DNA from: Rugamonas rubra
GTDB taxonomy: Bacteria; Pseudomonadota; Gammaproteobacteria; Burkholderiales; Burkholderiaceae_D
Assembly (NCBI RefSeq): GCF_900114705.1
Contig: NZ_FOTW01000009.1
Coordinates: 169,994 to 233,993 of the forward strand
Reading direction: 5' to 3'
Length of the DNA stretch: 64,000 bases
The notes beneath the pieces are model-generated. The model searched no databases. It saw only the letters and a program-made list of their open reading frames with translations, and was not told where the DNA came from. Below are positions 1 through 12,282 of this stretch, piece after piece. Numbering within the stretch: the first letter of the stretch is position 1; every line of letters begins with the position of its first letter. The position numbers were made by a program, and so were the translations under genes.

Positions 1-1
1 C

Positions 2-77
2 TGGAGCGGGAGAAGAGGCTCGAACTCTCGACCTCAACCTTGGCAAGGTTGCGCTCTACCAACTGAGCTACTCCCGC
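2..77 (-). tRNA. tRNA-Gly (anticodon GCC)
   Basis: The reverse complement folds as a 76-nt cloverleaf: acceptor stem GCGGGAG pairs with CTCCCGC, the anticodon stem CAACC/GGTTG carries loop TTGCCAA (anticodon GCC), the T loop is TTCGAGC, and CCA is encoded at 2-4. It lies just downstream of pgsA on the same strand, an arrangement common in beta- and gammaproteobacteria, where tRNA genes follow uvrC-pgsA. The window edge cuts off whatever follows. Confidence 0.97.
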
Positions 78-179
78 ATCGTCAACAACAGGCCAGCATT
101 ATAGAGGAACCCGAAGGGGTGTCAAGGGCCGGACTAGGGTTAACTGAAACATTTCGCCAAATCAACCCGCCCTGCCCGC

Positions 180-764
180 TCAATCCAGGCTGCCGGCCTT
201 TTCCTTGATCAGCGGCCAGGCCAACTTCAGGTAGTAGCACATCGACCAAACGGTCAACACGCAGGCGATCAGCAACAGGCGTTCGCCCCACACTTGCGTG
301 TCGACGGCGCCCAGCAAAATGTCGTGGAACAGCAGCAGCGGGATGGCGGTCATCTGCGCCGCCGTCTTGATCTTGCCCAGCGAGCTCACCGCCACCGATT
401 TGGAGGCGCCGATCTGCGCCATCCACTCGCGCAGCGCCGAGATGGCGATTTCGCGGCCGATGATGATGAAGGCCAGGATGGCGTTGACGCGGTCCAGCTG
501 CACCAGCACCAGCAAGGCGCCGGCCACCATCAGCTTGTCGGCCACCGGGTCGAGGAAGGCGCCGAAGGCCGAGGTTTGGTCCCAACGCCGCGCCAAAAAG
601 CCGTCGAACCAGTCGGTGATGGCGGCGACGATGAACACCAGCGTGGCGGCCATGTTGCGGTCCGCCACCGGCAGCCACGGCGTGGGCAGATAGTACACGC
701 CCACCACCAGCGGAATCAGCGCCACGCGCAACCAGGTCAACAGGATCGGAATATTGAAGGGCAT
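180..764 (-). CDS. pgsA: CDP-diacylglycerol--glycerol-3-phosphate 3-phosphatidyltransferase
   Basis: Inner-membrane enzyme that makes phosphatidylglycerol-phosphate from CDP-diacylglycerol and glycerol-3-phosphate, the committed step to phosphatidylglycerol and cardiolipin. The CDP-alcohol phosphotransferase signature D-G-x2-A-R-x8-G-x3-D-x3-D is complete at residues 54-76 (D54, G55, A58, R59, G68, D72, D76). Several hydrophobic helices follow, and the 194-residue length is normal for the family. I start at the ATG at 764 (MPFNIP...), because the in-frame extension upstream is basic and unlike the family. It lies downstream of uvrC across a gap of about 100 nt, and tRNA-Gly follows. Confidence 0.96.
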   Translation of the reverse strand: MPFNIPILLTWLRVALIPLVVGVYYLPTPWLPVADRNMAATLVFIVAAITDWFDGFLARRWDQTSAFGAFLDPVADKLMVAGALLVLVQLDRVNAILAFIIIGREIAISALREWMAQIGASKSVAVSSLGKIKTAAQMTAIPLLLFHDILLGAVDTQVWGERLLLIACVLTVWSMCYYLKLAWPLIKEKAGSLD

Positions 765-867
765 AGGCTCGAGTAAAGGAACGGCTGTAAAAAAGTTGTA
801 ACAATGCGCCGCTAGTCTACCTTGCCGCCGCACATTAAACCAGCACGCTCAGTTACAACGGCCTGTT

Positions 868-2730
868 CTAGTGTAATTGTTTATATATTTCTTCGGCCAG
901 GGCGTTGGAGATGCCCTCGACCGACATCAGGTCCTGCACGCTGGCGTCGACCACGCCGCGCAGGCCGCCGAAGCGGGCCAGCAGCTTTTGCCGCCGCTTG
1001 GCGCCGATGCCCTCGATCTCCTCCAGGCGCGAGGTCTGCCGCGTCTTGGCGCGCTTGGCGCGCATGCCGGTGATGGCGAAGCGGTGCGCCTCGTCGCGGA
1101 TCTGCGCCACCAGCATCAGCGCGGCCGACTCCTTGCCCAGCTCCTGCGCCGGCCTACCGTCGACGAACAGCAGCGTCTCCAGGCCGACGCGGCGGCCCTC
1201 GCCCTTGGCCACGCCGACGATCAGGCTGATGTCCAGGCCGAGCTCGGCGAACACCTGGCGCGCCATTTCGATCTGGCCCTTGCCGCCGTCGATCAGCACC
1301 ACGTCGGGCATCACGCCGTCGCCGTTGGCCACCTTCTCGTAGCGCCGCATCAGCACCTGGCGCATCGCCGCGTAGTCGTCGCCGGGGGTGATGTCGTTGA
1401 TGTTGTAGCGGCGGTACTCACCGTTCTGCATCTGGTGGTGGTGGAACACCACGCAGGAGGCCTGGGTCGCCTCGCCCATGGTGTGGCTGATGTCGAAGCA
1501 TTCGACGCGCAGCGCCTCGATATCCTCGCTCTCCAGGCCCAGCGCCTCGACCAGCGCGCGCGTGCGCGACTGCTGCGAGCCCTGCTCCGACAACAGGCGC
1601 GCCAGCGAGATCTCGGCGCCCTTCTGCGCCAGCTCCAGCCATTTGCGGCGCGCGTCCTGCGGCTGGAAGATCAGGTTGATGCGGTGGCCGCACTGCTCCT
1701 GCAGGGCCAGCATCAGCGCCGGCTGGTCGAATTCGATGTTGAGGATCAGCGTGCCGGGGATGAATTTCTCGGTGTAGTGCTGCACCAGGAAGGCGCTCAG
1801 CACCTCGACCTCGATGGCCTGCTCGGCGATGGCGGCGGCGTCGTTCAACTGGCTGGGGAAGTAGGCGCGGTCGCCCAGGTGGCGGCCGCCGCGCACCATC
1901 GCCAGGTTGACGCAGGCGCGCCCGCCCTGCACCAGCACGGCGATGATGTCGACGTCGGCGTCGCCGCCGGTCTCCATGCTCTGCTGGTGCAGCACGCGCG
2001 ACAGCGAGGAGATCTGGTTGCGCACCGCCGCCGCCTGCTCGAACTTGAGCTCGCCGGCATAGGCGTGCATCTTCTTCTCCAGGTCGGCCATCACCTCGCT
2101 CTGCCGGCCGCGCAGGAAGCGGGCGGCGTTCTCGACGTCGAGCTTGTAGTCCTCCGGTGCGATCAGCTTGACGCAGGGCGCGCTGCAGCGGCCGATCTGG
2201 TGCAGCAGGCAGGGCCGCGTGCGGTTGGCGTAGACGCTGTCCTCGCAGGTGCGGATCAAGAACACCTTCTGCAGGATCTGCATCGACTCCTTCACCGCCC
2301 AAGAGCTGGGAAAGGGGCCGAAGTACTGGTTCTTCTTGTCGACCGCGCCGCGGTAGTAGACCATGCGCGGCGACTCGCCGCCGGTGATCTTCAGGTAGGG
2401 GTAGGATTTGTCGTCGCGGAACAGGATGTTGAAGCGCGGCTGCAGCGTCTTGATCAGGTTGTTTTCCAGGATCAGCGCCTCGGCCTCGCTGTGCGTCACC
2501 GTGGTCTCGAGTCGGGCGATGCGCTCGACCATCATGGCGATGCGCGGGCTGGCCAGGTTCTTCTGGAAGTAGCTCGACACGCGCTTCTTCAGGTCGCGCG
2601 CCTTGCCGACGTAGAGCACGGCGTCGGCGGCGTCGAAGTAGCGGTACACGCCCGGCAGGTTGGGCAGCTTGGCCACCGTCTCCAGCACTTGCGCGCGCGG
2701 GTCCGGCAGGGTCGTTTCGGCTTCGGTCAT
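868..2730 (-). CDS. uvrC: UvrABC system protein C (excinuclease subunit)
   Basis: Dual-incision nuclease of nucleotide excision repair, recruited by the UvrB-DNA complex. The 620-residue protein has the family's usual length and domain order: a GIY-YIG nuclease near residues 22-100 (LPGVYRYF... [13 protein letters not shown]), a UVR motif for UvrB contact around 205-240 ([12 protein letters not shown]), the central RNase-H-like half that makes the 5' cut, and a C-terminal pair of helix-hairpin-helix motifs ([15 protein letters not shown]... [13 protein letters not shown]). It begins 35 nt after acpS ends, so it is probably the downstream part of the acpS-side operon, with pgsA after it. No anomalies seen. 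Confidence 0.97.
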   Translation of the reverse strand: MTEAETTLPDPRAQVLETVAKLPNLPGVYRYFDAADAVLYVGKARDLKKRVSSYFQKNLASPRIAMMVERIARLETTVTHSEAEALILENNLIKTLQPRFNILFRDDKSYPYLKITGGESPRMVYYRGAVDKKNQYFGPFPSSWAVKESMQILQKVFLIRTCEDSVYANRTRPCLLHQIGRCSAPCVKLIAPEDYKLDVENAARFLRGRQSEVMADLEKKMHAYAGELKFEQAAAVRNQISSLSRVLHQQSMETGGDADVDIIAVLVQGGRACVNLAMVRGGRHLGDRAYFPSQLNDAAAIAEQAIEVEVLSAFLVQHYTEKFIPGTLILNIEFDQPALMLALQEQCGHRINLIFQPQDARRKWLELAQKGAEISLARLLSEQGSQQSRTRALVEALGLESEDIEALRVECFDISHTMGEATQASCVVFHHHQMQNGEYRRYNINDITPGDDYAAMRQVLMRRYEKVANGDGVMPDVVLIDGGKGQIEMARQVFAELGLDISLIVGVAKGEGRRVGLETLLFVDGRPAQELGKESAALMLVAQIRDEAHRFAITGMRAKRAKTRQTSRLEEIEGIGAKRRQKLLARFGGLRGVVDASVQDLMSVEGISNALAEEIYKQLH

Positions 2731-2765
2731 TGCTGTTACCAGTATCTGTGTGCTTGCTGCGGAAA

Positions 2766-3185
2766 TCAGTCGGCCGGGTCGGAGGCCGATTCGGCGGCCT
2801 GCTCGACGATGACGAAGGCGACGGCGTATTCGGCCTCGTCGCTGATGGTCACCTGGGCCGACAGGCGCTTGGCCAGCATGAACTCCTGCAGCACGCCGCT
2901 GCAGACGATCACCGGCTTGCCGCTGGGCTCGTTGAGCATCTGCGCCGCCGGCCAGGTCATCGGCATGTGCAGGCCCAGGCCGATGGCCTTGGAGAAGGCC
3001 TCCTTGGCGGCGAAGCGGGTGGCCAGGAAGCGCAGGCCGCGCACCGGGTTGCGCGCGCTGCGCGCCAGGTACTTCTCCATCTCCTGCGGGCCGAGGATCT
3101 TGCGGGCGAAGCGCTCGCCGTGCCGCTCCAGCGCGGCGGCCACGCGCGGGATCTGGCAGATGTCGGTGCCGATGCCGTAGATCAT
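2766..3185 (-). CDS. acpS: Holo-[acyl-carrier-protein] synthase
   Basis: Transfers 4'-phosphopantetheine from CoA to the serine of acyl carrier protein and so activates the AcpP encoded at 15.3-15.5 kb. The N-terminal [11 protein letters not shown] holds the metal-binding Asp, and the second motif [13 protein letters not shown] holds the catalytic/metal Glu. The 139-residue length is slightly above the usual 120-130. Its ATG overlaps the pdxJ stop codon as ATGA at 3182-3185, so the two are translationally coupled. pdxJ-acpS pairing is classic in proteobacteria. Confidence 0.96.
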   Translation of the reverse strand: MIYGIGTDICQIPRVAAALERHGERFARKILGPQEMEKYLARSARNPVRGLRFLATRFAAKEAFSKAIGLGLHMPMTWPAAQMLNEPSGKPVIVCSGVLQEFMLAKRLSAQVTISDEAEYAVAFVIVEQAAESASDPAD

Positions 3186-3940
3186 CGCGCGCCCAGGCGG
3201 GTGGCGACCATGATCGCCTTCATCTCGCGCACCGCGTTCTCCCAGCCGACGAAGACGGCGTGGGCGACGATGGCGTGGCCGATGTTCAGCTCGGCGATAT
3301 CGGGAATCGCGGCGATCGCCTGCACATTGGTGTAGTGCAGGCCGTGGCCGGCGTTGACCTTCAGCCCGCGCCCGACGCCGTACAGCACGCCGGCCTTGAT
3401 GCGCTCCAGCTCGGCGGCCTGGGCGGCGCCCTCGGTGTCGGCGTAGCGGCCGGTGTGCAGCTCGATCACCGGCGCGCCGATCTCGGCGGTGGCGGCGATC
3501 TGCTCTTCGTCGGCGTCGATGAACAGGCTGACGCGGATGCCCTCGGCCTGCAGCTGGCGCACCGCCGCCTGCACCGCCTTGAAGTTGCCGACCACGTCGA
3601 GGCCGCCCTCGGTGGTCACCTCGGTGCGCTTCTCCGGCACCAGGCAGACGTCGACCGGCTTGATGCGGCAGGCGAAGTCGATCATCTCCTGGGTCACGGC
3701 GGCCTCCAGGTTCATCCGCGTCAGCAGCTGCGGCGCCAGGGCGATGACGTCGGCGTCCTTGATGTGGCGGCGGTCCTCGCGCAGGTGCAGCGTGATGCCG
3801 TCGGCGCCGGCCTGCTCGGCCAGCAGCGCGGCGCGGATCGGGTCGGGGTAGGCGGTGCCGCGCGCGTTGCGCAAGGTGGCCACGTGGTCGATGTTGACGC
3901 CCAGGTCGATGACCGGGCCGGATGGCTGCAGGAAGCTCAT
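3182..3940 (-). CDS. pdxJ: Pyridoxine 5'-phosphate synthase
   Basis: Condenses 1-deoxy-D-xylulose 5-phosphate with 3-amino-2-oxopropyl phosphate to form pyridoxine 5'-phosphate, the last ring-forming step of DXP-dependent vitamin B6 synthesis. The protein is a 252-residue TIM barrel. It has the N-terminal [17 protein letters not shown] phosphate/substrate motif and the C-terminal GHGLHYTN and [13 protein letters not shown] stretches. I start at the ATG at 3940 (MSFLQP...), because the frame upstream runs through the recO region and is not family-like. It lies between recO and acpS and overlaps acpS by 4 nt. Confidence 0.96.
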   Translation of the reverse strand: MSFLQPSGPVIDLGVNIDHVATLRNARGTAYPDPIRAALLAEQAGADGITLHLREDRRHIKDADVIALAPQLLTRMNLEAAVTQEMIDFACRIKPVDVCLVPEKRTEVTTEGGLDVVGNFKAVQAAVRQLQAEGIRVSLFIDADEEQIAATAEIGAPVIELHTGRYADTEGAAQAAELERIKAGVLYGVGRGLKVNAGHGLHYTNVQAIAAIPDIAELNIGHAIVAHAVFVGWENAVREMKAIMVATRLGAR

Positions 3941-3981
3941 GGTGTGTCCGTGTGAAGTCGGTGGTGGTGGTGGTGTGGTGG

Positions 3982-4839
3982 CTACAGCTGCATCAGGTCG
4001 AGCAGGATCTGCCGCGTGTTGAGCGGCGCGCCGCCCAGGTGGTGGGCCAGCAGGAAGCGCATCAGCTGCTTGCTCTGCGCCTGGGTGGCGGCGTCCTGGT
4101 AGTCCTCGTTCTCCATGTCGAGCAGGGTCTTGCCGGAGACGCGCGGCCAACTGTCGGTGGCCCGCTCGGGCCGGGCGCCGCGCTCGGGGTCGACCACGTA
4201 GACCAGGTCGGCGCGCACCCGCTCGCGGCTGGCGGTGCAGCGCGTCAGGTCGGCGGCGACGCCGGTTTCCTTGAGCAGCGCGCGCTCGAACTTGCGCAGC
4301 ACGATGGTGGCCGGCTCGTTGTGGGCCAGCTGGTTCAGCGTGGCGACGTAGTGGTCGAACAGGGCCGGGTGGGCGTCGTCGCGCGCCAGCAGCTTGACCA
4401 GCAGCTCGTTCAGGTAGAAGCCGCACAGCAGCGCGGTCTTCTCCAGCGGCAGCATGCCGCCCACCCACTCGGCCTCGGTCAGGGTGCGCAGCTCGGACTT
4501 GCCGCTCCAGCTAGACGACAGCGGCTGGAAGGTTTGCAGCACGCCGCGCAGCTGCGAGTGCGGCCGCTTGGCGCCCTTGGCGATCAAGGCCACGCGGCCG
4601 TAGTCGCGCGTGAACATGTCGATGATCAGGCTGGTTTCTTTGTAGGGATAGCTGTGCAGCACGAAGGCCGGCTGGCCGGCCACCTTGGTGCCGAAGGTGC
4701 GCTCGCGCGAGGGCGCGCGGCTGCGCTTGGGCGGTGTGCTGGCGGCGGCGCCCTGCCCGGCCGCGCGCGGCGCCACGCCGTCGGCCTCAGGCGGGGCCTG
4801 GGGCGCTGCTGCGGCGTCGGCTAGCGTGGCGGTGGACAT
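3982..4839 (-). CDS. recO: DNA repair protein RecO
   Basis: Recombination mediator of the RecFOR pathway; it anneals complementary ssDNA and helps load RecA on SSB-coated gaps. The OB-fold core begins near residue 50 ([22 protein letters not shown]... [15 protein letters not shown]), and the helical C-terminal half follows. The first ~48 residues are an Ala/Pro-rich extension not needed for the fold, so the true start could be internal; no better-supported ATG is obvious. It lies between era and pdxJ, the conserved rnc-era-recO-pdxJ-acpS order. Confidence 0.94.
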   Translation of the reverse strand: MSTATLADAAAAPQAPPEADGVAPRAAGQGAAASTPPKRSRAPSRERTFGTKVAGQPAFVLHSYPYKETSLIIDMFTRDYGRVALIAKGAKRPHSQLRGVLQTFQPLSSSWSGKSELRTLTEAEWVGGMLPLEKTALLCGFYLNELLVKLLARDDAHPALFDHYVATLNQLAHNEPATIVLRKFERALLKETGVAADLTRCTASRERVRADLVYVVDPERGARPERATDSWPRVSGKTLLDMENEDYQDAATQAQSKQLMRFLLAHHLGGAPLNTRQILLDLMQL

Positions 4840-4862
4840 GCGTGTGGTGGAGTCCTTGCCGC

Positions 4863-5765
<903 letters not shown>

Positions 5766-5809
5766 GCTAGTGTCGATTCAATGTATGTGCGGGGGTGCTG
5801 CTCGGTAAT

Positions 5810-6634
5810 TCACTTGTGGGCCAGCTTGGCGTCGGCGACGCCGGGCTGGGCCGCCTCGCCGTGGCCGGCGTTGTTGCCGCTGCCCTGGACGGTGGCGATG
5901 CCGGCCAGTTTCAGCTGGGCCGCGCGGGGCTTGACCTTGCGGCCGGCCGACGGCGTCTTCAGCATGGCCTGCTCGGCCATGCCCAGCGCCAGCTTGGCGG
6001 CGGCCTGCTCGCCGGCGCGGCGGCTGCCGCCCCGGCCGTAGACCTGCACGCCCAGCTTGGGCACCAGGCATTCGATTTCGAACTCCTGGCTGTGCGCGGC
6101 GCCGTGGGTCGCCACCACATTGTACAGCGGCAGCGAGATCTTCTTACTTTGCAGGAATTCCTGCAGCAGGGTCTTGGCGTCCTTGCCCAGGGTTTGCGGG
6201 TCGACCGTGTCGAGAATGGGGATGTAGAAGGCGCGGATCACGTCGCGCGCGGCGTTGAAGCCGGCATCGAGGAAGATCGCGCCGAGCAGCGCCTCGAGCG
6301 TGTCGGCCAGGATCGACGGGCGGCGGAAGCCGCCCGACTTGAGCTCGCCCTCGCCCAGCCGCAGAAACTGCGACAGCTCGAGCTTTTGCGCGATCTCGTA
6401 CAGCGACTGCTGCTTGACCAGGTTGGCGCGCAGGCGCGACAGGTCGCCCTCGTCGATGCTCTGGTAGCGCTCGTACAAGATGGAGGCGACCACGCAGTTC
6501 AGAATCGAATCGCCGAGGAATTCCAGGCGCTCGTTATGCAAACTGCTATGGCTACGGTGCGTCAAGGCCTGCTGCAACAGGCCAGCATCCTGGAACGTAT
6601 AGCCTAGACGGGTTTGCAATAACTGAAGATTCAT
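5810..6634 (-). CDS. rnc: Ribonuclease III
   Basis: Double-strand-specific endoribonuclease for rRNA and mRNA processing. The signature [11 protein letters not shown] contains E38 and D42, and the second catalytic motif [15 protein letters not shown] contains D111 and E114. A dsRNA-binding domain follows at about 155-225 ([29 protein letters not shown]). The 274-residue protein has about 45 residues beyond the dsRBD, basic then Gly/Asn-rich, longer than E. coli RNase III and common in this order. I start at the ATG at 6634 (MNLQLLQ), because the upstream in-frame extension is Pro/Asn-rich and overlaps the next intergenic space. Confidence 0.96.
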   Translation of the reverse strand: MNLQLLQTRLGYTFQDAGLLQQALTHRSHSSLHNERLEFLGDSILNCVVASILYERYQSIDEGDLSRLRANLVKQQSLYEIAQKLELSQFLRLGEGELKSGGFRRPSILADTLEALLGAIFLDAGFNAARDVIRAFYIPILDTVDPQTLGKDAKTLLQEFLQSKKISLPLYNVVATHGAAHSQEFEIECLVPKLGVQVYGRGGSRRAGEQAAAKLALGMAEQAMLKTPSAGRKVKPRAAQLKLAGIATVQGSGNNAGHGEAAQPGVADAKLAHK

Positions 6635-6656
6635 TGTTGTTTGGTTGTTTCGTGGT

Positions 6657-7055
6657 TTATTGTTCGGGTTTGGCGGCGGCCGGCGCGCCGCCCTTGGCGG
6701 TGCTGCCGGCATATTCCAGCAACAGGCTGGCCGGGCCGACCAGCGGGATCTTCTTCTCGTAGGCGAAACTGACTTCCATTTCGCCGTTTTCCTTGCCGAT
6801 GATCAGATCCTTGCCGCCGATCGAGCTGATGTAGTTGACCGTGGCGTTGGCGTCGAAGGAATTCTGGATCTCGCGCACGCCGCCGCCGGTGGCCTTGGCC
6901 GCCTTGATGGCGTTGAGCACGGCGCGGTACTCGGAATACGTCGGCACGATCTTCAGCGCCAGGATGCCGACGAAGCCGGCGACGGCCAGCACGACGATCA
7001 GGCCAACCAGGGAAATCCCCTCTTGCTTGATACCGCAGTGCCGTTTCATCGCCAT
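6657..7055 (-). CDS. DUF4845 single-pass membrane protein
   Basis: Small 132-residue protein with one N-terminal membrane helix (about residues 14-36, [28 protein letters not shown]) and a periplasmic tail. The opening resembles a pilin-like segment, but there is no prepilin cleavage site. I assign DUF4845 from the conserved lepB-X-rnc position and the KIVPxYxEY motif. The function of the family is unknown. The ATG at 7055 has a GAGGGG ribosome site five bases upstream, better than the ATG two codons later. The C-terminal 20 residues are Ala/Gly/Lys-rich and probably disordered. Confidence 0.8.
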   Translation of the reverse strand: MAMKRHCGIKQEGISLVGLIVVLAVAGFVGILALKIVPTYSEYRAVLNAIKAAKATGGGVREIQNSFDANATVNYISSIGGKDLIIGKENGEMEVSFAYEKKIPLVGPASLLLEYAGSTAKGGAPAAAKPEQ

Positions 7056-7073
7056 CTTAGCCCCTCGCCAGTC

Positions 7074-7987
7074 TTAGTGTATGCCGCCGATGCGTCGCAG
7101 GTTGCCCAGGTTCATCCAGACAAAGAAGGCCTTGCCGACGATGTTCTGGTCCGGCACGAAGCCCCAGTAGCGGCTGTCGGCGCTGTTGTCGCGGTTGTCG
7201 CCCATCATGAAATAATTTCCTGCCGGCACTACACAGGTGAAGCCCTCGTACTTGTAGCTGCAGTTCTCGCTGTGCGGGAAGGTCTTGACGTCGCCCAGGT
7301 TCAGCGACGCCGCCTGCTCGTTGTTGAGGATCTTGTGCGCCACGCCGGACAGGTTTTCCCGGTATTGCTTGTTATACACCAGATGCTCGTCGTCCAGGTA
7401 GTCGTCCAGCGCGGTGTACTCGACCGGCTTGCCGTTCACCGTCAACCGCTTGTTCTCGTAGGTGATTTTATCACCCGGCACGCCGACCACCCGTTTGATG
7501 TAGTCCTGGCTCAGGTCCTTCGGATACTTGAAGACCATCACGTCGCCGCGCTGCGGGTCGTTGATGGCGATGATCTTCTTGTTGATCACCGGCAAACGGA
7601 TGCCGTAGGTGAACTTGTTGACCAGGATGAGGTCGCCCACCAGCAGGGTCGGCACCATCGACGAGGACGGGATCTTGAACGGCTCGTACAGGAAGGAGCG
7701 CAGGAAGAACACCAGGGCGATGACCGGGAAGAAACTACCCGAGTACTCGATCCAGGTCGGCTGGCGCAGCAAGGCCGCCTCGATCGCGCCACGGCTGCTG
7801 TTGTGGTCGATCTTGATGCCGTCGGCGGTCAGCTTGTTGTTGCGGGCGTCGAACTCGGCCAGCGCGCGGTCGGCGGTGGCGCGGCGCTGCTTGGCCAGGT
7901 AGAACACGTCGAGGAACCAGATCGCGCCGGTGACGACCATCAGCACGAACAGGATTAAGGCGAAGTTTCCTAAGATGACTTGCAGGC

Positions 7988-7991
<4 letters not shown>
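7074..7991 (-). CDS. lepB: Signal peptidase I
   Basis: Inner-membrane serine/lysine protease that removes signal peptides from Sec- and Tat-exported proteins such as DegQ. Two N-terminal membrane segments (about residues 5-33 and 84-101) precede the periplasmic domain. The catalytic serine is S111 in PSSSM, and the general-base lysine is K155 in GDVMVFKYP. Box [18 protein letters not shown], is intact. The length of 305 residues is normal. Its start overlaps the lepA stop by 4 nt, so lepA-lepB are translationally coupled. Confidence 0.97.
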
Positions 7992-9781
<1,790 letters not shown>

Positions 9782-9898
9782 TAACAAATATAAAAACGAA
9801 TTGAGTCGACACTGCGGGGCAGAAGATTCACGCGGGAAAACAGTCGCGGGCCGCCGCGTACGGTCGTCCGATGTGCTCGTGCAATTTCCCACGCAATA

Positions 9899-9944
9899 CA
9901 AAAAAAGCGCTCCGAGCGGGGCGTGATGCCCTGGCGAGCGCCTT
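9899..9944 (-). terminator. Rho-independent terminator after the glutaredoxin gene
   Basis: Read on the minus strand, a GGCGCTC arm and a GAGCGC arm form a stem that is followed at once by seven T (A7 at 9900-9906 on the plus strand). It lies about 165 nt after the glutaredoxin stop and 118 nt before the lepA start. The rest of the 327-nt gap 9782-10108 holds no open frame I can support. Confidence 0.8.
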
Positions 9945-10108
9945 GAATACAATCACTAAAACGCGAAACTTAGCTTTTCTAACCCCGCATTTTACCGGAT
10001 TTCAGAGTGGAAAGCCCGTGTTATGACGCCCGGCGGGACGGGAAATGCATTTTCACCAATGTTTTGAGGCAAAAAAGCGGGTCGGCGGCGGCGGAAATTG
10101 TTGAGTAG

Positions 10109-10363
10109 TCAACTTTCCAAGGCCAACGCGGCGCGCACCTTTTCCTCGTCGAGGAAATAGTGGCACAGCTCGGGCTGCGCCGGGTCGGCGAACAAGACCG
10201 GCACCAGCTCGTCGAAACGGGCCAGCAAGGCGGCGTCGCCGGCCGTGTCGATGTCGACCACGGCCACGCTGAACGGGCGCTGCGGCGTGTGCAGCAACAT
10301 CAGCGCGTCCAGCATGTCCTGACACAGGTGGCAATAGCCGCGGGAGTATAGGGTGAAGTGCAT
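10109..10363 (-). CDS. Glutaredoxin-family thiol protein
   Basis: 84-residue protein with a thioredoxin-like start, MHFTLYSRGYCHLC, giving a CxxC pair at C11 and C14, and the pattern of short glutaredoxin-like (DUF836) proteins. It probably carries out thiol-disulfide exchange in the cytoplasm; the partner is unknown. I start at the ATG at 10363; the 14 residues upstream in frame are not part of the fold. It sits between degQ and lepA, a position conserved in many betaproteobacterial sigma-E clusters. A palindromic repeat at 10410-10435 lies between it and degQ. Confidence 0.85.
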   Translation of the reverse strand: MHFTLYSRGYCHLCQDMLDALMLLHTPQRPFSVAVVDIDTAGDAALLARFDELVPVLFADPAQPELCHYFLDEEKVRAALALES

Positions 10364-10409
10364 GCGAATGAGTAAGGGTGGAAATTGGTCAAGGCGGCGG
10401 CCCAAGGCG

Positions 10410-10435
10410 AGGGTCAGACCCTAGGGTCTGACCCT
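10410..10435. repeat. GGGTCnGACCC palindromic repeat, copy A
   Basis: Perfect 26-bp palindrome made of AGGGTCAGACCCT and AGGGTCTGACCCT, itself built of two 11-mer palindromes. It lies in the 143-nt gap between degQ and the glutaredoxin gene. The same 26 bp plus the following GGATT recur exactly at 33406-33436. Confidence 0.9.
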
Positions 10436-10506
10436 GGATTCCCGCCGCCGGCTTTTGCCGCTCAGCGGGGCGTGGGTCCGCCCCTCCGACTTGCGCCTTG
10501 GGCAGA

Positions 10507-11994
10507 CTACTTGGCCGCCGGCCGCAGCGAGACGAACTGCGTCACGTCGCCGCGCCGCACCAGCACCACCGAGGCCTTCTTCGGATCGAGCTTGGCGACG
10601 GCGGCGTTGAACTGCCTGGCGTCCTTGATCTCGACGTTGTTGAGTTGCAGGATCACGTCGCCGGCGTGCAGGCCGGCGCGCGCCGCCACGCCCTCGGCCG
10701 CGTCGACCGCCGCGCCGCCGTCCAGGTCGAGCGCCTTCTTCTGCGCCGGCGTCAGGTCGCTGACCTTCAGGCCCAGCGCGTTGGCGGCCAGCTCGGCCTT
10801 CGGCTTGGCGGCCTCGGCCTTGGCCTTGGCGCTCTTGTCGGCCTCCAGCTCGGCGATGGCAACGCTGAGCTCCTGTTGGGCACCCTTGCGCCAGATGGTC
10901 ACCGTGGCCTGGCTGCCCAGCGCGCTGCCGCCGACCAGGCGCGGCAGGTCGGACGAGCGGTTGATCTGCACGCCGTTGAACTTGAGGATGATGTCGCCGG
11001 CGCGGATGCCGGCCTTGTCGGCCGGGCCGCCCGGCTCGACCAGCGAGACCTCGGCGCCCTGCGCGCTCTTCAGCCCCAGCGACTCGGCCACTTCCTTGCT
11101 CAGCTCGCCGATCTGCACGCCGATGCGCCCGCGCGTGACCTTGCCCGATTTCTTCAACTGGTCGGAGACGCGCATCGCCTCGTCGATCGGCACGGCGAAG
11201 GAGATGCCGTTGTAGCCGCCGGACAGGGTGGCGATCTGCGAATTGATGCCGATCACCTCGCCGCGCATATTGATCAGCGGGCCGCCCGAGTTGCCCGGGT
11301 TGACCGCGACGTCGCTCTGGATCAGCGCCAGGTAGTCGCCGGTGTCGCGCGACTTGGCCGAGATGATGCCGGCGGTGACGGTGTTCTCCAGGTTGAACGG
11401 CGAGCCGATGGCGATCACCCACTCGCCGACGCGGATCTTGCTCGAATCGCCCATGGTCAGGCTGGGCAGCTTGCCGCCCTCGACCTTCAGCAGGGCCACG
11501 TCGGTGCGCGCGTCGGCGCCCAGCACCTTGGCCTTGAACTCGCGCTTGTCGGTCAGGGTCACGTAGACCTCGTCGGCGCCGTCGACGACGTGGGCGTTGG
11601 TCAGCACATAGCCCTCGGGCGAGATGATGAAGCCGGAGCCGACGCCGCGCTGCACCTCCTCCCCCTGCGGCGCCTGGCGGCGGCCGCGCGGCGCCTTGCC
11701 GCCCGGATTCGGCGTCGGCACGGCGCCGCCGAAGAAGCGGCGCAGGAACTCCTGCATCTCCTCGTCGCTCGGGCCGCCTTGAGCGCCCTGCCCCAGCTTG
11801 AGGCGCTCGGTGGTGCGGATGTTGACCACGGCCGGGCCAACCTTGTCGACCAGCTCGGTGAAATCGGGCAGGCCGGCCACGGCGGCGGCCTGGGCGGCGG
11901 GCGCCAGGCCGAGCACGGCGGGCGCGAACAGGACTCCGGCGCTGAGCATCAGCGCCGACAAGGTTTTACTACCAGCAGAGAAGTTATTTTTCAT
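10507..11994 (-). CDS. degQ: Periplasmic Do-family serine endoprotease with two PDZ domains
   Basis: DegP/DegQ/MucD-type chaperone-protease for misfolded envelope proteins. A Sec signal peptide covers residues 1-37 (hydrophobic core 12-30, cleavage likely near AQAAA). The trypsin-like domain has H135 (TNAHVV), D165 (ARTDVALL) and S236 (NPGNSGGPL). Two PDZ domains follow from about residue 285. The Q-linker 65-115 is Gly/Pro-rich. The length of 495 residues matches MucD. It belongs to the rpoE-rseA cluster, but rseB is absent. Its own heat-shock-like promoter is at 12114-12141. The symbol could equally be mucD or degP. Confidence 0.93.
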   Translation of the reverse strand: MKNNFSAGSKTLSALMLSAGVLFAPAVLGLAPAAQAAAVAGLPDFTELVDKVGPAVVNIRTTERLKLGQGAQGGPSDEEMQEFLRRFFGGAVPTPNPGGKAPRGRRQAPQGEEVQRGVGSGFIISPEGYVLTNAHVVDGADEVYVTLTDKREFKAKVLGADARTDVALLKVEGGKLPSLTMGDSSKIRVGEWVIAIGSPFNLENTVTAGIISAKSRDTGDYLALIQSDVAVNPGNSGGPLINMRGEVIGINSQIATLSGGYNGISFAVPIDEAMRVSDQLKKSGKVTRGRIGVQIGELSKEVAESLGLKSAQGAEVSLVEPGGPADKAGIRAGDIILKFNGVQINRSSDLPRLVGGSALGSQATVTIWRKGAQQELSVAIAELEADKSAKAKAEAAKPKAELAANALGLKVSDLTPAQKKALDLDGGAAVDAAEGVAARAGLHAGDVILQLNNVEIKDARQFNAAVAKLDPKKASVVLVRRGDVTQFVSLRPAAK

Positions 11995-12113
11995 GGAAAG
12001 TATCGTTCTTTTTGGGAGTTCGGGAAACGCGGGGCGCCCCGGCCGCTACGCGACTAAGCGTACGCCGGGAGCGAGACACATGGTAAGCGAAATTTCGCCT
12101 TGCCGCATGCGCA

Positions 12114-12141
12114 AGATATAGCATCTGGCAGCTTTTTCAAG
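12114..12141 (-). promoter_or_regulatory. Candidate sigma-32-type promoter for degQ
   Basis: On the minus strand CTTGAAA is followed after 13 nt by CTATATCT. The -35 heptamer is a perfect match to the heat-shock consensus; the -10 element matches only partly. Heptamer and spacer are the same as in the clpB promoter at 33290-33317. Transcription would start about 110 nt before the degQ ATG. Confidence 0.45.
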
Positions 12142-12201
12142 GGCACGGCGGGGGGGCAAGATGAGTGCAGCTAGGCAAACAAGACCCAAGAGCGCAAACC
12201 T

Positions 12202-12231
12202 GGGGTCGCCCCCCCCGCGGGGTCCGACCCC
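12202..12231. repeat. GGGTCnGACCC palindromic repeat, decayed copy
   Basis: GGGGTCG, a run of C, then the intact palindrome GGGGTCCGACCCC. It lies in the 288-nt gap between rseA and degQ, just where rseB would be expected. It looks like a degenerate member of the family seen at 10410, 22472, 33406, 53788 and 54971. Confidence 0.6.
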
Positions 12232-12282
12232 GGCTCTCCGCCGTTGGGTGGTGCTATAGCCGCCGGCGCCTTGACAGCGGGC